Shown: positions 27,332-35,598 of the stretch, one piece after another | How positions within the stretch are numbered: the stretch's first letter is position 1 | How the letters are laid out: each line of letters begins with the position of its first letter | Assembly: GCF_004358325.1 (NCBI RefSeq) | Contig: NZ_CP037940.1 | Span: forward strand, 2,914,001-2,978,000 | Length of the DNA: 64,000 bases | From: Periweissella cryptocerci | GTDB taxonomy: Bacteria; Bacillota; Bacilli; Lactobacillales; Lactobacillaceae | Direction: 5' to 3' | The notes under the pieces: generated by a model | Databases searched by the model: none | Told to the model about the DNA's origin: nothing | The model's input: only the letters and a program-made list of their open reading frames with translations | Made by a program: the position numbers and the translations under genes

Positions 27332-27360
27332 GGCTGGACAAATTATGTCCCAGCCCCTTT
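27332..27360. repeat. Hairpin GGCTGGAC/GTCCCAGCC
   Basis: A stem with one bulge and a CCCCTTTT tail. Its inverted form GGCTGGGACA is related to the GTGGGACA start of the palindrome at 27153, so the two may bound one composite element (27151-27362) that encloses the terminator. The rest of the gap up to 27717 shows an AAGTGC/GCACTT hairpin at about 27572-27588 and nothing else I can name. Confidence 0.55.
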
Positions 27361-27717
27361 TATGTATAAAGAATTGGACCGTTGTGTACGCTCTCCGCGT
27401 GTGTGTGGTAATTTTGGGGTTTGTTTAATTTATTTGTTTGAATATTCACAAATGGGGGATGTCGGCTCTGATAATATGGGGTATAATTAATCCCGTATAA
27501 GTTTATTCAAACTAATAGTATTCAAAACTGAGGGTTGTGTTAAGCAATTTTTTGAGAACCATCGTACAATTTAAGTGCGGAAAGCACTTGAGGAAACGAG
27601 GTGATTCTCATGTTACTCAGTGAACGTATTAAGCGATTTAGCAATTATTTGAACAATTGTTTCTGCTTGGTAGGGCAAACAGAAATGCACATACTAAAAG
27701 GGATAGGAAATTATATC

Positions 27718-28635
27718 ATGAAGAACAAGCTTTTTAAGGGAGCAATCGCGGCACTTGCTATGGCTGGAGTATTTGCAATTGCGCAACCACAAGGACATGC
27801 AATGATTAACGGTACTGAAGCATATCTGACGGGGATGGAATATCATGATGCGCCAATCTATCAGCAAAAAGTAGTGTCAAAGCACATCACGGTTGGGTAT
27901 CAAGAAACGAAAAATCATAAGCTAATCCGGCATGCTAATTTGGTGTTCAACAGAGTTAGTCAAACTCGGCATGCACATAATCGTGGTAACGCGGTCGAAG
28001 AATTTAATATTCGGATGATGCGTAATGGTAAAGCTTACGTCACGAAGCCATCTGCTGCTACTGGTTATGGCAATCCCGCGTATTATGTGATTTCTAAAGG
28101 CCACGCTAAGATTATTAACGGGGTTAAAGTTGGTTGGTCTAATGCAGATAATCTGTATTTCAAATGGTCAGACAACATGGTAACGCTTGCTACTAAGTCA
28201 ACAAATGCAACAAAAGATACAGCTGTTAAATATAATGGCAAAGTCTTGTCAGATAATAAACTGCAAGTAAATAACTCAACAAGTTTGTCACACGCTAACT
28301 GGCGGACGTTAGTGGTTAAGGAAGCTAAATCACTAAAAGGTGGTCGCTACGTTTACAACGGACACACGCTCTCAGCAGGTACGGATTGTGCCGGATTTAC
28401 CGAACTGGCTTATCTTTTAGCTGGGAAGCAAGACATTGGTTCGACGACTTCTAGCCAACACTCACGGATGCGACACATTAGTTTGCACTCAGTTAAGCCC
28501 GCTGATCTTGTTTGGCGCCATGGACACGTTGGTATGTATATTGGACATGGTCAAGTTTTGCAAGATCTTATCGGTGGGGTTCACTACAGTGCGTACTATC
28601 CAAGTCAATGGTCAACTGCACTTCGTGTGAAGTAA
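27718..28635 (+). CDS. Secreted NlpC/P60 family protein
   Basis: A 305-residue exported protein. It has a signal peptide (residues 1-28, KNKLFKGAIAALAMAGVFAI then QGHA), a basic, His-rich middle region of unknown type, and a C-terminal NlpC/P60-like peptidase with Cys224 (TDCAGFTELAY) and His270 (HGHVGMYIGHGQ). It probably cuts peptidoglycan stem peptides. I start at 27718 because the signal peptide begins there with AGGGATAGGA upstream. The frame is open back to 27601, and GAGGTG lies just before the in-frame ATG at 27610, so a 36-residue longer form is possible. Confidence 0.85.
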   Translation: MKNKLFKGAIAALAMAGVFAIAQPQGHAMINGTEAYLTGMEYHDAPIYQQKVVSKHITVGYQETKNHKLIRHANLVFNRVSQTRHAHNRGNAVEEFNIRMMRNGKAYVTKPSAATGYGNPAYYVISKGHAKIINGVKVGWSNADNLYFKWSDNMVTLATKSTNATKDTAVKYNGKVLSDNKLQVNNSTSLSHANWRTLVVKEAKSLKGGRYVYNGHTLSAGTDCAGFTELAYLLAGKQDIGSTTSSQHSRMRHISLHSVKPADLVWRHGHVGMYIGHGQVLQDLIGGVHYSAYYPSQWSTALRVK

Positions 28636-28730
28636 TAAGAAGGTTGTTGGCATGTTCCAAAATGGATTAATGTGCTAGTTAGTGATTGTGCGTAGTAGTC
28701 TAAATTTGGTAAGTATGATATAGATTGTAA

Positions 28731-28764
28731 AAAAGCCTTATCTATTCAATGGATAGGGCTTTTA
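28731..28764 (+). terminator. Terminator after the NlpC/P60 gene
   Basis: AAAAGCCTTATC pairs with GATAGGGCTTTT across a short loop, with a T-tail. Confidence 0.85.
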
Positions 28765-28840
28765 TTAGTTTGTAAATTGGTTGAAACACGTTGTGGCTGT
28801 ACGCGTGTAATGTAGATTGATGTTGGAGGTGAGCAATAAT

Positions 28841-29224
28841 ATGAGTAAAAATAAAGGATTAGTAATTTCTGCTGTATTGAATGTATTATTAGTAATTGTT
28901 CTTATTGTGTTGCTAATTGAATTTATTCCCAGGAATTTTAACAATATCCGTGGATCATTTGTGAATGAAAAGCCAAATCAAAACCAAAAATTGATTTCTT
29001 TGTATGGAAAAAAGTTTGTCGAATATGATGCTGGCGAACAAGTTCGTGCTGGGGAACAAGAATATCTTGGGCATAATATTTTTGAGTTAAAAGCTAGTAA
29101 GGGTGAAAATACGATTGTTGTTGTAAAAAATAATAAAACACTATTCGTGAAAACAGCAGATAGTACTAAAACGGTCACGTATCAACGTTCTTCAGCGGCG
29201 CCAACTGATTTTAGTGCTAAATGA
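28841..29224 (+). CDS. Single-pass membrane protein, hypothetical
   Basis: A 127-residue protein with one N-terminal transmembrane helix (about 6-28, LVISAVLNVLLVIVLIVLLI) and an outside domain of about 95 residues rich in Lys and Val. GGAGGTGAGC at 28825-28834 fixes the ATG at 28841. No family recognised. It stands alone between terminators. Confidence 0.7.
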   Translation: MSKNKGLVISAVLNVLLVIVLIVLLIEFIPRNFNNIRGSFVNEKPNQNQKLISLYGKKFVEYDAGEQVRAGEQEYLGHNIFELKASKGENTIVVVKNNKTLFVKTADSTKTVTYQRSSAAPTDFSAK

Positions 29225-29283
29225 TTTTTAAGTCAGTAAATGGATATTAATAAAGTGTGATATTAATAAAGTGTTATTACGGC

Positions 29284-29326
29284 ACACAAAAAAGGTTGGA
29301 ACGATTAAATTCCAACCTTTTTGTGT
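29284..29326. terminator. Bidirectional terminator
   Basis: ACAAAAAAGGTTGGA pairs with TCCAACCTTTTTGT; it is shared by the convergent membrane protein and surface protein genes. Confidence 0.92.
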
Positions 29327-29335
29327 ATCCAATTA

Positions 29336-32071
29336 TTAAGAACGGCGTTTGTTTAAGCCAAACCAACCGAGGAGACCCGCAAGAATGAGGGCACCAAGTG
29401 ATGGTAGCAAGAAACTTGCCATGTTACCGGATTTAGGAAGCGTCGTCTTAGTGCGCTTGGCACTAGCTTGCTTTTTGGTATTACCTTTTTTGGCGTGGTC
29501 TTTCTTTGGTTTGTTTTGCTTGTGCTTTTTATCTTGACCAGTACCAGGCAACTTACCGGGCGTTTTACCAGGTTTTGTCACCGGCTTTGCTACTGGTTTT
29601 GGAGTGGTAGGCAATCCGCCAGTGCCTGGCAATCCGCCTGGCGTAGTGGGCGTTGTAGGTGTGTCCGGCGTTGTAACAGTTTGCTTATCGTAGACGAATG
29701 TATAATTACGATTAGCGTTATCATCGAACGTCACTTTGGTGCCAACTAATTCATCGTGCAATTCCCAGCCAGCAGTGGGGATGAAACGTGATGGTGCGAG
29801 GAGGGTAGTGCCATAAAGATCCTTAAAGTCATAATTTGCAAATGATTTTGGCGTCAAATCGATGATATCATCGACGTAACCAGAAATCACTTCTGGGTCT
29901 TCAAGGTTAGTTCCGTTATCGTCAACACGGTAAATCGTAATTGGCGCAGCAATTTTACGGAATTGGTAAACTACTTCGCGATCACCGGCGTCAATAGATC
30001 CAGATTCAACACCAGATACATATTGTCCAGGACCGTAGCCCGCGATGCTTGGTACACCAGGGAAATCATAAGTATCACCTTTAAGCCCCGCAAAATTAAA
30101 TGGCGTTACATCAGCACCATCACCGTCAACTGCAATCGGGTCACCGTATTGATCAATATACTTGTATGTTACGGAACCTTTCGCAGCATAAACAAATTTA
30201 TAGCTGCGGCCATTGTTATCACCATAATCCAACTCATCCGGGTTATCAAGCATGTCAATAGCATCATCCCAATCACCAGTTGAGGCAGAATCGGCGTTAT
30301 CACTACTCATTAGAGTACGGAAGCCGTAATCAGGGAACTCACGTAGTGCCAAGTCAACGATAGTGTCATACTCACCATTGAACACTTGAGTATCTAATGG
30401 GTTACCATCAGTATCGACCCAATAAACTGTAAATGGATGTGGTGCGACTTGATCATACTCATAAGTGATTGTTTGGTTCAGTTCAGTCACTGCCTGTGGC
30501 GAATCGCTGAGAAGCTTACCATTTTCATAACCAGCTATGCTAGGAGCATCAGGGGCTGTGAAGTAATCACTTTGGTTAAGTGCGGGATCTGAAATACGGA
30601 CATTGAAAATTTGGGGGGCAATCGGAGTGCCATCTGTTCCCTTAGTAATTGTCCGACCTTTTTCATCGATATATTCAGAAGTAATCGTAGCATTAATGTA
30701 CCAAACTGAATTGGCAGTTTTAAAGCTATTCCCAGTATTAATATAATCACGGAATTTAATCGCCATCGCTAGGTCATCTTCGGTGGGATTATTAGAATCC
30801 GTGGCACCAACGGGCGTGATGATACCGCTACCTACTAAGCTTGGGAAGGCATTTGTTGAGGTAGGTAGTGATAAATCATTACGCAGGCCACCAATGTGCA
30901 GAGTGGGTGTTTGTCCGTAGAAGGTAGTGTAATAGTAGTTGTAGGAGAACGCACCTGATCCAATTGAAGTTAAGCTAGGTAGGTTAACTAAATTAATGTT
31001 TTGCATATAATAATTACCGGAGAAAGCCCAATCACCGATGGATTGTAATTTCTGCAAACCAGTTAGGTTAATTTCGCTAAAGTTACAGGCAGAAAACGCA
31101 CTCGGCCCGATGGTGGTAAGATTTGTTAACTTTGAAAGATCAAACCCAGAGAAAGTAGCAAACCAACCATCATTAGAGAAAGCCCCTTGACCAATCGTTG
31201 TCAAACTCGTGACACTGTCGAGATTGATGGTATACAAGGAAGTACAGTTTGAGAAAGAAACCATACCCAAAGTGGTTAAGCTCGGTACGTCCTCAAAATA
31301 AACGGTGCCTAAACTAGCATTACCTTCAAATGCATAATCGTCAATCGTTGTTAAAACAGGCAAATTAATTAATTGAAGGGAGGTAAAACTCTTACTCAGA
31401 AATGCTTGCTTACCAATTATTTTTAAATTGGGTAAGCCTTTAATTGTAACAGAGGTAATTGGGTAGGCAGTATTCAGAAATGCCCCTTGTCCAAGCGCAA
31501 CGACATTGGCAAAATCATCACCAGTAATTGTTAAGTTACCGTCCCAAGCTTTAAAGGCATCACTACTAGTGAATGATGAACTGAACCCAGTAATTGTTGT
31601 GCCGGCCGCGTCGTATGAGAAGTCACTTTTGACGAAAGTATGCGCAGTACGAGGCGTTTTAGCTTTGGTTGCGGTGTCCTTGGCAACTTCAGGTTTAGCT
31701 GATTTTGCTTGGTCTACTTTGTTGGTAGTTGTGGTTTTAGTTGGATCTTCAGCTGTTTCTTTAGCTGAGACTTCAGTTGAAGTAGTAGTATCTTCGGTCA
31801 CCTTTGTAGTTTCGGATTCATTGGTAATCGTTAAGTCGCCATCTGGTAACACATCGGGAATTTCGATGACGGGACTAGTTGTCTCAGTTGCTTCGTCATC
31901 TTTTGAGCTGTCAGTTGCTGTTATTTCGCTTTGTTCCGTAACTAAGGCATCGGCCAATACAACTGGTGTTGCGCCCATGCCACTAATTAGGGTAATTGTG
32001 GCAAGGCCAGCATAAACCCAGTTTTTCCCACTTTTGTACATTTTAAAATGTTGTTTGGTTTGGTTTTCCAT
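29336..32071 (-). CDS. Cell-wall-anchored surface protein with LRR_5 and MucBP-like repeats
   Basis: A 911-residue surface adhesin candidate. A KxYKxGKxW-type signal (K10-M-Y-K-S-G-K-N-W18) precedes a Thr/Ser/Asp-rich region. Next comes a BspA-type leucine-rich repeat block (about 150-400, units such as LTTIGPSAFSAC and LTSIGSGAFSYN) and several MucBP-like modules (about 460-790, such as TVYWVDTDGNPLD and VTYKYIDQYGDP). A Pro/Lys-rich wall-spanning stalk ends in LPKSG (878-882), a hydrophobic helix and KRRS. LPGTG also occurs at 814-818 and 841-845. Such proteins bind mucus or host matrix. The start has TTGGAG upstream on the minus strand. Confidence 0.93.
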   Translation of the reverse strand: MENQTKQHFKMYKSGKNWVYAGLATITLISGMGATPVVLADALVTEQSEITATDSSKDDEATETTSPVIEIPDVLPDGDLTITNESETTKVTEDTTTSTEVSAKETAEDPTKTTTTNKVDQAKSAKPEVAKDTATKAKTPRTAHTFVKSDFSYDAAGTTITGFSSSFTSSDAFKAWDGNLTITGDDFANVVALGQGAFLNTAYPITSVTIKGLPNLKIIGKQAFLSKSFTSLQLINLPVLTTIDDYAFEGNASLGTVYFEDVPSLTTLGMVSFSNCTSLYTINLDSVTSLTTIGQGAFSNDGWFATFSGFDLSKLTNLTTIGPSAFSACNFSEINLTGLQKLQSIGDWAFSGNYYMQNINLVNLPSLTSIGSGAFSYNYYYTTFYGQTPTLHIGGLRNDLSLPTSTNAFPSLVGSGIITPVGATDSNNPTEDDLAMAIKFRDYINTGNSFKTANSVWYINATITSEYIDEKGRTITKGTDGTPIAPQIFNVRISDPALNQSDYFTAPDAPSIAGYENGKLLSDSPQAVTELNQTITYEYDQVAPHPFTVYWVDTDGNPLDTQVFNGEYDTIVDLALREFPDYGFRTLMSSDNADSASTGDWDDAIDMLDNPDELDYGDNNGRSYKFVYAAKGSVTYKYIDQYGDPIAVDGDGADVTPFNFAGLKGDTYDFPGVPSIAGYGPGQYVSGVESGSIDAGDREVVYQFRKIAAPITIYRVDDNGTNLEDPEVISGYVDDIIDLTPKSFANYDFKDLYGTTLLAPSRFIPTAGWELHDELVGTKVTFDDNANRNYTFVYDKQTVTTPDTPTTPTTPGGLPGTGGLPTTPKPVAKPVTKPGKTPGKLPGTGQDKKHKQNKPKKDHAKKGNTKKQASAKRTKTTLPKSGNMASFLLPSLGALILAGLLGWFGLNKRRS

Positions 32072-32367
32072 AATAAATACTCCAATTTGTTAATTAATAA
32101 TCGCAACATTCATATTACGTTTAGAATGTGAAGAAAGCATGAGTTGAGCGTGAAAAGACGGTGAATGCCTAGTGCTGAAGGGAATTGCTTCGAGGTTAAT
32201 GGAAGTGTATGGGAAATAAGCTTCATTATAATAAGGTTGCAAACCACTTTTTGGCACACTTGCTATAATAAATTGTATTTCTGCTGCATTTAATAATATA
32301 AGGGAAACCGTTGATTTTACGTATGTGGTATACTGCTTATATACTCGGATTGAGAAGGGCAAACATT
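32072..32367. other. Divergent control region
   Basis: About 300 bases between divergent genes. A TGCTATAAT extended -10-like box at 32262-32269 points rightwards. I see no repeat or RNA gene here. Confidence 0.4.
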
Positions 32368-32760
32368 ATGACTGTAAAAAATGATGAAATAAAATATCAG
32401 CAACTTGTTGATGTGACGGCAAAGCTAACGTTGACCATTGCTGCGATGGAACAGGCACTTGAAAAAAATAAACGGCTGACTGACTATTATGTTGCGCATA
32501 TTGCCGATGAAAATAGTGCGGAAAACATCAAGATTTTGGCCGAGGATCAAACGTACATTCAAAACAAAATCACGGAAGTTCAGGAAATGATTGCTGATAA
32601 CAAGCGAGTTATTGATGGCGGTGTTGAAATGGTTAAGACCGCTATGTTCGTTAATGAAATGAACGATGAAGATTGGGCCAATGTAATTGAAGATAACGTG
32701 CATGTCGCCACTGGTACTGAAAAGATAACTAATTATTACGCTGGATTACCAGAAGTTTAG
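32368..32760 (+). CDS. Helical hypothetical protein
   Basis: A 130-residue, almost entirely helical acidic protein with heptad-like stretches (residues 5-50 and 65-100), with no signal peptide or membrane segment. The ATG at 32368 follows AGAAGGGC at a good distance; the longer frame from 32311 starts inside a promoter-like stretch. No family recognised. Lies between the surface protein gene and the Rgg-like gene. Confidence 0.65.
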   Translation: MTVKNDEIKYQQLVDVTAKLTLTIAAMEQALEKNKRLTDYYVAHIADENSAENIKILAEDQTYIQNKITEVQEMIADNKRVIDGGVEMVKTAMFVNEMNDEDWANVIEDNVHVATGTEKITNYYAGLPEV

Positions 32761-32848
32761 TTAGGGTTGGGTAAGCAAAAAGCTTAAAATCAGTCGAAAA
32801 ATTTATCGAATTTCAACGGATAAGTGTAGAGCAAAGGAATCGTAGAAT

Positions 32849-32914
32849 ATGAAAACATTAAAAAGATTGAGTTTGGTTTTATTCTTAGTTATTATTTCCA
32901 TATTTGTAATTTGA
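32849..32914 (+). CDS. Putative short hydrophobic peptide (pheromone-like) upstream of Rgg
   Basis: A 21-residue open frame, MKTLKRLSLV then LFLVIISIFVI, with AAAGGA at 32833-32838, 10 bases before the ATG. It is basic at the N-terminus and strongly hydrophobic at the C-terminus, the overall form of Rgg-linked SHP pheromone precursors. It is encoded 92 bases upstream of an Rgg-type gene on the same strand. The acidic residue common in streptococcal SHPs is missing, so it could instead be the surviving signal peptide of a decayed gene. Confidence 0.45.
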   Translation: MKTLKRLSLVLFLVIISIFVI

Positions 32915-33006
32915 CCTTTTTGCTATTAACCATACATTTTGTCGTAAAGACAGCGAACCTATTAGTGAAGCGAAACGTGTCATATATTTTTCGGAGGATT
33001 TCTATA

Positions 33007-33852
33007 ATGAATACATACGGTGAAACATTTCAAGCGATACGACTTAATAAGAATGTATCTTTACGGGCAGTTAGTGAAGGAATTGCAAGCGACTCGTTCG
33101 TGGGGAAGTTTGAAAAAGGATTAACAAATATTAGTTTTGATAAGTTAGTTCACTTGGTCGAAAGATTGAATGTGACGGTTGAAGAATTTTTATTTTTGGA
33201 TAGTACGCACAATGATTATTTTTCAGTATTGCTTGATGAGATGAATACAGCCTATACAAATGCAGATATTAGTAAGTTGATTGCATTGGCTGATGAACAA
33301 TTACGCATTTATCGGGATACCAATGTTCCGAGTTATAAGTGTAACTGGATAATGGTTCGAAGTTTGATTTCTGACTTGGAAGATGAGAAGTTAGACGATG
33401 AATTTACGAATTATATAGTTAACTATCTTGTTGGAATAAGTGAGTGGACGTTGTATGAGGTTATTCTTTTTGCCAATTCAGTGCATATATTTGACATGAA
33501 CACGATTATGTTATTGACTGATGAAATTTTGAATAAGGATGCGCTTATTAATTTTGAAAAAAACAAAAGAATTGTAGTTGATACACTATTAAATATCGCT
33601 AGAGTTTTCATTGAAGACGGACAGCGTATGTATGCTTCTAGGATATTAGCTAAGGTTAAGCGTATTTCAATGGATGATATATATTACTCGAGTCGTACCA
33701 ATTTTTTGTTTGTGCAGGGACTCTATGAAATAAAGTTTGGGGATCGGCAAGCAGGTGAAAAACGCTGTGATAACGCCTTACAAGTAATGGAATTGTTAGG
33801 TGATTCAGAACTCGTAGCGTTAAAAAGGCATTATCTTGATAGTTTTAACTAA
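33007..33852 (+). CDS. Rgg/GadR/MutR family transcriptional regulator
   Basis: A 281-residue regulator. The N-terminal helix-turn-helix (about residues 6-60) includes GETFQAIRLNKNVSL and DSFVGKFEKGLTNISFDKLVHL, a hallmark of the Rgg family. The remaining 220 residues are helical and TPR-like, the peptide-binding domain of this family. GGAGGA at 32993-32998 sets the start. Members activate or repress transcription in response to short peptides imported by an oligopeptide permease. The 21-residue hydrophobic peptide upstream is the natural candidate ligand. Targets are unknown. Confidence 0.85.
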   Translation: MNTYGETFQAIRLNKNVSLRAVSEGIASDSFVGKFEKGLTNISFDKLVHLVERLNVTVEEFLFLDSTHNDYFSVLLDEMNTAYTNADISKLIALADEQLRIYRDTNVPSYKCNWIMVRSLISDLEDEKLDDEFTNYIVNYLVGISEWTLYEVILFANSVHIFDMNTIMLLTDEILNKDALINFEKNKRIVVDTLLNIARVFIEDGQRMYASRILAKVKRISMDDIYYSSRTNFLFVQGLYEIKFGDRQAGEKRCDNALQVMELLGDSELVALKRHYLDSFN

Positions 33853-33886
33853 TTTGTGGTATATATGACACAATACTAATTTTTGT

Positions 33887-33926
33887 GGGCTGGGTGATTC
33901 CTCTGGAATGTTCCAGCCTTTTTTGT
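33887..33926 (+). terminator. Terminator of the Rgg gene
   Basis: GGCTGG/CCAGCC outer stem and ATTCC/GGAAT inner stem, followed by six Ts. Confidence 0.85.
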
Positions 33927-33948
33927 TGTCGCGCTTAACTTTAACTTA

Positions 33949-34509
33949 ATGACATATCAAGTTGATTTGGATCGAATTTTTGATTACTTGCCAACACAAG
34001 AGACTTTTAAAAATGGTTTGAGAGATGAAGCTTTGATTGAAGTATTGTATGGCACGAGTATTCGTGTTGGTGAGCTTGTAAGTATGAAAATATCGAATGT
34101 TGACTACGTAAACCATCGCCTAAAAGTAATGGGCAAAGGCTCTAAAGAACGATATGTTCCGCTAGGTCGTAAGGCTGAATTTGCATTAAAAAAATATTGT
34201 TTTGAGGAACGGAATGAAAAAATACCAGCGTTTAGCGACTACGTATTTCTTAATAGTTACGGTAGACGGTTAAGTTCGCAGAGCGCTGAGTTCATCGTAG
34301 CAGACACATGTGAAAAAGCTGGCGTGTCTAAACGTGTTTATCTACACATGTTTAGACACACGATGGCTACTAATTTGTTAGATAATGGCGCTGATTTGAT
34401 AAGCATTAAGCAAATTTGGGGCCATTCTAGTGTATCAACGACTATGATTTATACACACGTTTCATCGAAATCGTTGTTAGATTCTTATCATAAATTTTTC
34501 ACTAGGTAA
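33949..34509 (+). CDS. Tyrosine recombinase, catalytic domain only (XerC/D-like)
   Basis: A 186-residue protein that matches only the C-terminal catalytic domain of XerC/D-type recombinases. It has Arg in GTSIRVGEL, HMFRHTMATNLL, GHSSVSTTMIYTH and the nucleophile Tyr in TMIYTH. The 100-residue core-binding domain of normal Xer proteins is absent. No ribosome site precedes the ATG and no upstream in-frame start is convincing, so it may be a 5'-truncated remnant at the element boundary. All catalytic residues appear intact, so activity with a partner is not excluded. Confidence 0.75.
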   Translation: MTYQVDLDRIFDYLPTQETFKNGLRDEALIEVLYGTSIRVGELVSMKISNVDYVNHRLKVMGKGSKERYVPLGRKAEFALKKYCFEERNEKIPAFSDYVFLNSYGRRLSSQSAEFIVADTCEKAGVSKRVYLHMFRHTMATNLLDNGADLISIKQIWGHSSVSTTMIYTHVSSKSLLDSYHKFFTR

Positions 34510-34561
34510 AACTTTTCGCATTTTTTAACAACTTGGATAAATATACGAGAAGTTGCATTTT

Positions 34562-34598
34562 ATGATTTAAGTGTGAATGGTGTTCACACTTAAATCAT
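34562..34598. promoter_or_regulatory. Perfect 16-bp inverted repeat after the recombinase gene
   Basis: ATGATTTAAGTGTGAA pairs with TTCACACTTAAATCAT around a 5-base centre, without a T-run. Perfect symmetry suggests a recombination or protein-binding site, or a cruciform, more than a terminator. Confidence 0.6.
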
Positions 34599-34663
34599 TT
34601 GCACAATAATACACATGTGCTATTATTATCTCAGGATTCAATTCAAGTATTGTTTATGACTTT

Positions 34664-34732
34664 TAACTATTGGTTATTATTGGCTGTTCTTGACTATTGA
34701 CTGTTCTTGACTATTGGCTATTGGCTGTTCAT
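34664..34732 (+). repeat. Short 17-bp direct repeats
   Basis: TGACTATTGACTGTTCT and TGACTATTGGC...TGTTC occur in tandem with a degenerate upstream copy (AACTATTGGTT...GGCTGTTCT). Non-coding. Confidence 0.7.
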
Positions 34733-34877
34733 AAATTAATATAAATAAACAACTGACATTAGGTTGCATTGTGCGTAACGAGTTTACGGCTCAATCCATA
34801 CACCTAGTTTACATAATATATATTGTATGTTAACTACGTTAAAACGTTTGTGTTGTCAGTCTAGTTTTTTATATTAA

Positions 34878-34997
34878 ATGAATAGTAATAGTGATAGTGA
34901 AAGTAATAGTGATAGTGAAAGTAATAGTAATAGTGAAAGTAATAGTGATAGTGAAAGCAATAGTGAAAATAATAATAGTGCTAATACTAATAAATGA
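34878..34997 (+). repeat. Serine-periodic repeat frame (NSDSES type), 39 codons
   Basis: A near-perfect 18-bp tandem repeat (AGTAATAGTGATAGTGAA) keeps one frame open from an ATG to TGA and would encode M-N-S-N-S-D-S-E repeats, then NNNSANTNK. There is no ribosome site before the ATG. A strong terminator follows at 35013-35050, so the region may be transcribed. It could be a repeat remnant of an SD-repeat surface protein, a non-coding repeat, or a real acidic peptide. Confidence 0.5.
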
Positions 34998-35012
34998 GAA
35001 TAGTTTCTAGCT

Positions 35013-35050
35013 AATAAACCCTTGGAGGGAACTCCAAGGGTTTATTTTTT
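35013..35050 (+). terminator. Terminator after the serine-repeat region
   Basis: ATAAACCCTTGGAG pairs perfectly with CTCCAAGGGTTTAT, followed by six Ts. Confidence 0.92.
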
Positions 35051-35088
35051 TATTCACATTTGAGATATTAATACAGCAAATGTGAATA
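35051..35088. promoter_or_regulatory. Inverted repeat, candidate operator of the Xre-type gene
   Basis: TATTCACATTTG and CAAATGTGAATA form a perfect 12-bp inverted repeat with a 14-base centre, ending about 50 bases before the regulator start. It has a fitting layout for autoregulation. Confidence 0.55.
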
Positions 35089-35140
35089 TTTATTGAATTA
35101 AGTTTGATATTTTATCGAAAAGAAGGGAGTGAGGGGTTAC

Positions 35141-35380
35141 ATGACTACTACTGGTATAGGTTATAGGATACGCGTTTTAAGAATATTGGAGAATGAAAAT
35201 CAACTTCAAATGGCTCGGAGGATTAGTGTTGTTCAATCTACTGTTTCGATGTTGGAGCATAATGCTTATCCTGCTGATCCAAATCCATTATATAAAAAAA
35301 TTGCTAGTGTGTATGGAGTTCGGCAGTCATGGCTTGTATATGGTCAAGGTCGCATGAGAGACAAGGTAGAAAATGATTAG
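35141..35380 (+). CDS. Xre-family helix-turn-helix regulator
   Basis: A 79-residue DNA-binding protein with the Xre/Cro-type HTH at about residues 6-60 (YRIRVLRILENENQLQMARR, then VVQSTVSMLEHN). I prefer the ATG at 35141 over the GTG at 35129 because the latter sits on top of the AGGGAG site. It lies just upstream of the iteron array and Rep gene and may regulate replication genes or element stability. An inverted repeat at 35051-35088 is its likely operator. Confidence 0.85.
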   Translation: MTTTGIGYRIRVLRILENENQLQMARRISVVQSTVSMLEHNAYPADPNPLYKKIASVYGVRQSWLVYGQGRMRDKVEND

Positions 35381-35598
35381 TGATTCTTTTCGAGTTGGCA
35401 CTTGAAAATCGCTTAGAACGAATTATATGAAAAAAAACCAGTTAACTTGGCTGTCGGCTGGTTTGAAGAAAAAATTGTAAAAACGTAGTACTCATTTCTT
35501 TAAAAACGGAAGGTTTGGCAACCTTTACCTGATAAACCACTTTGGCGGGTGGTATTCAAAATTAATGGAACCGACAAGAAACAACGAGAATCAACTGG

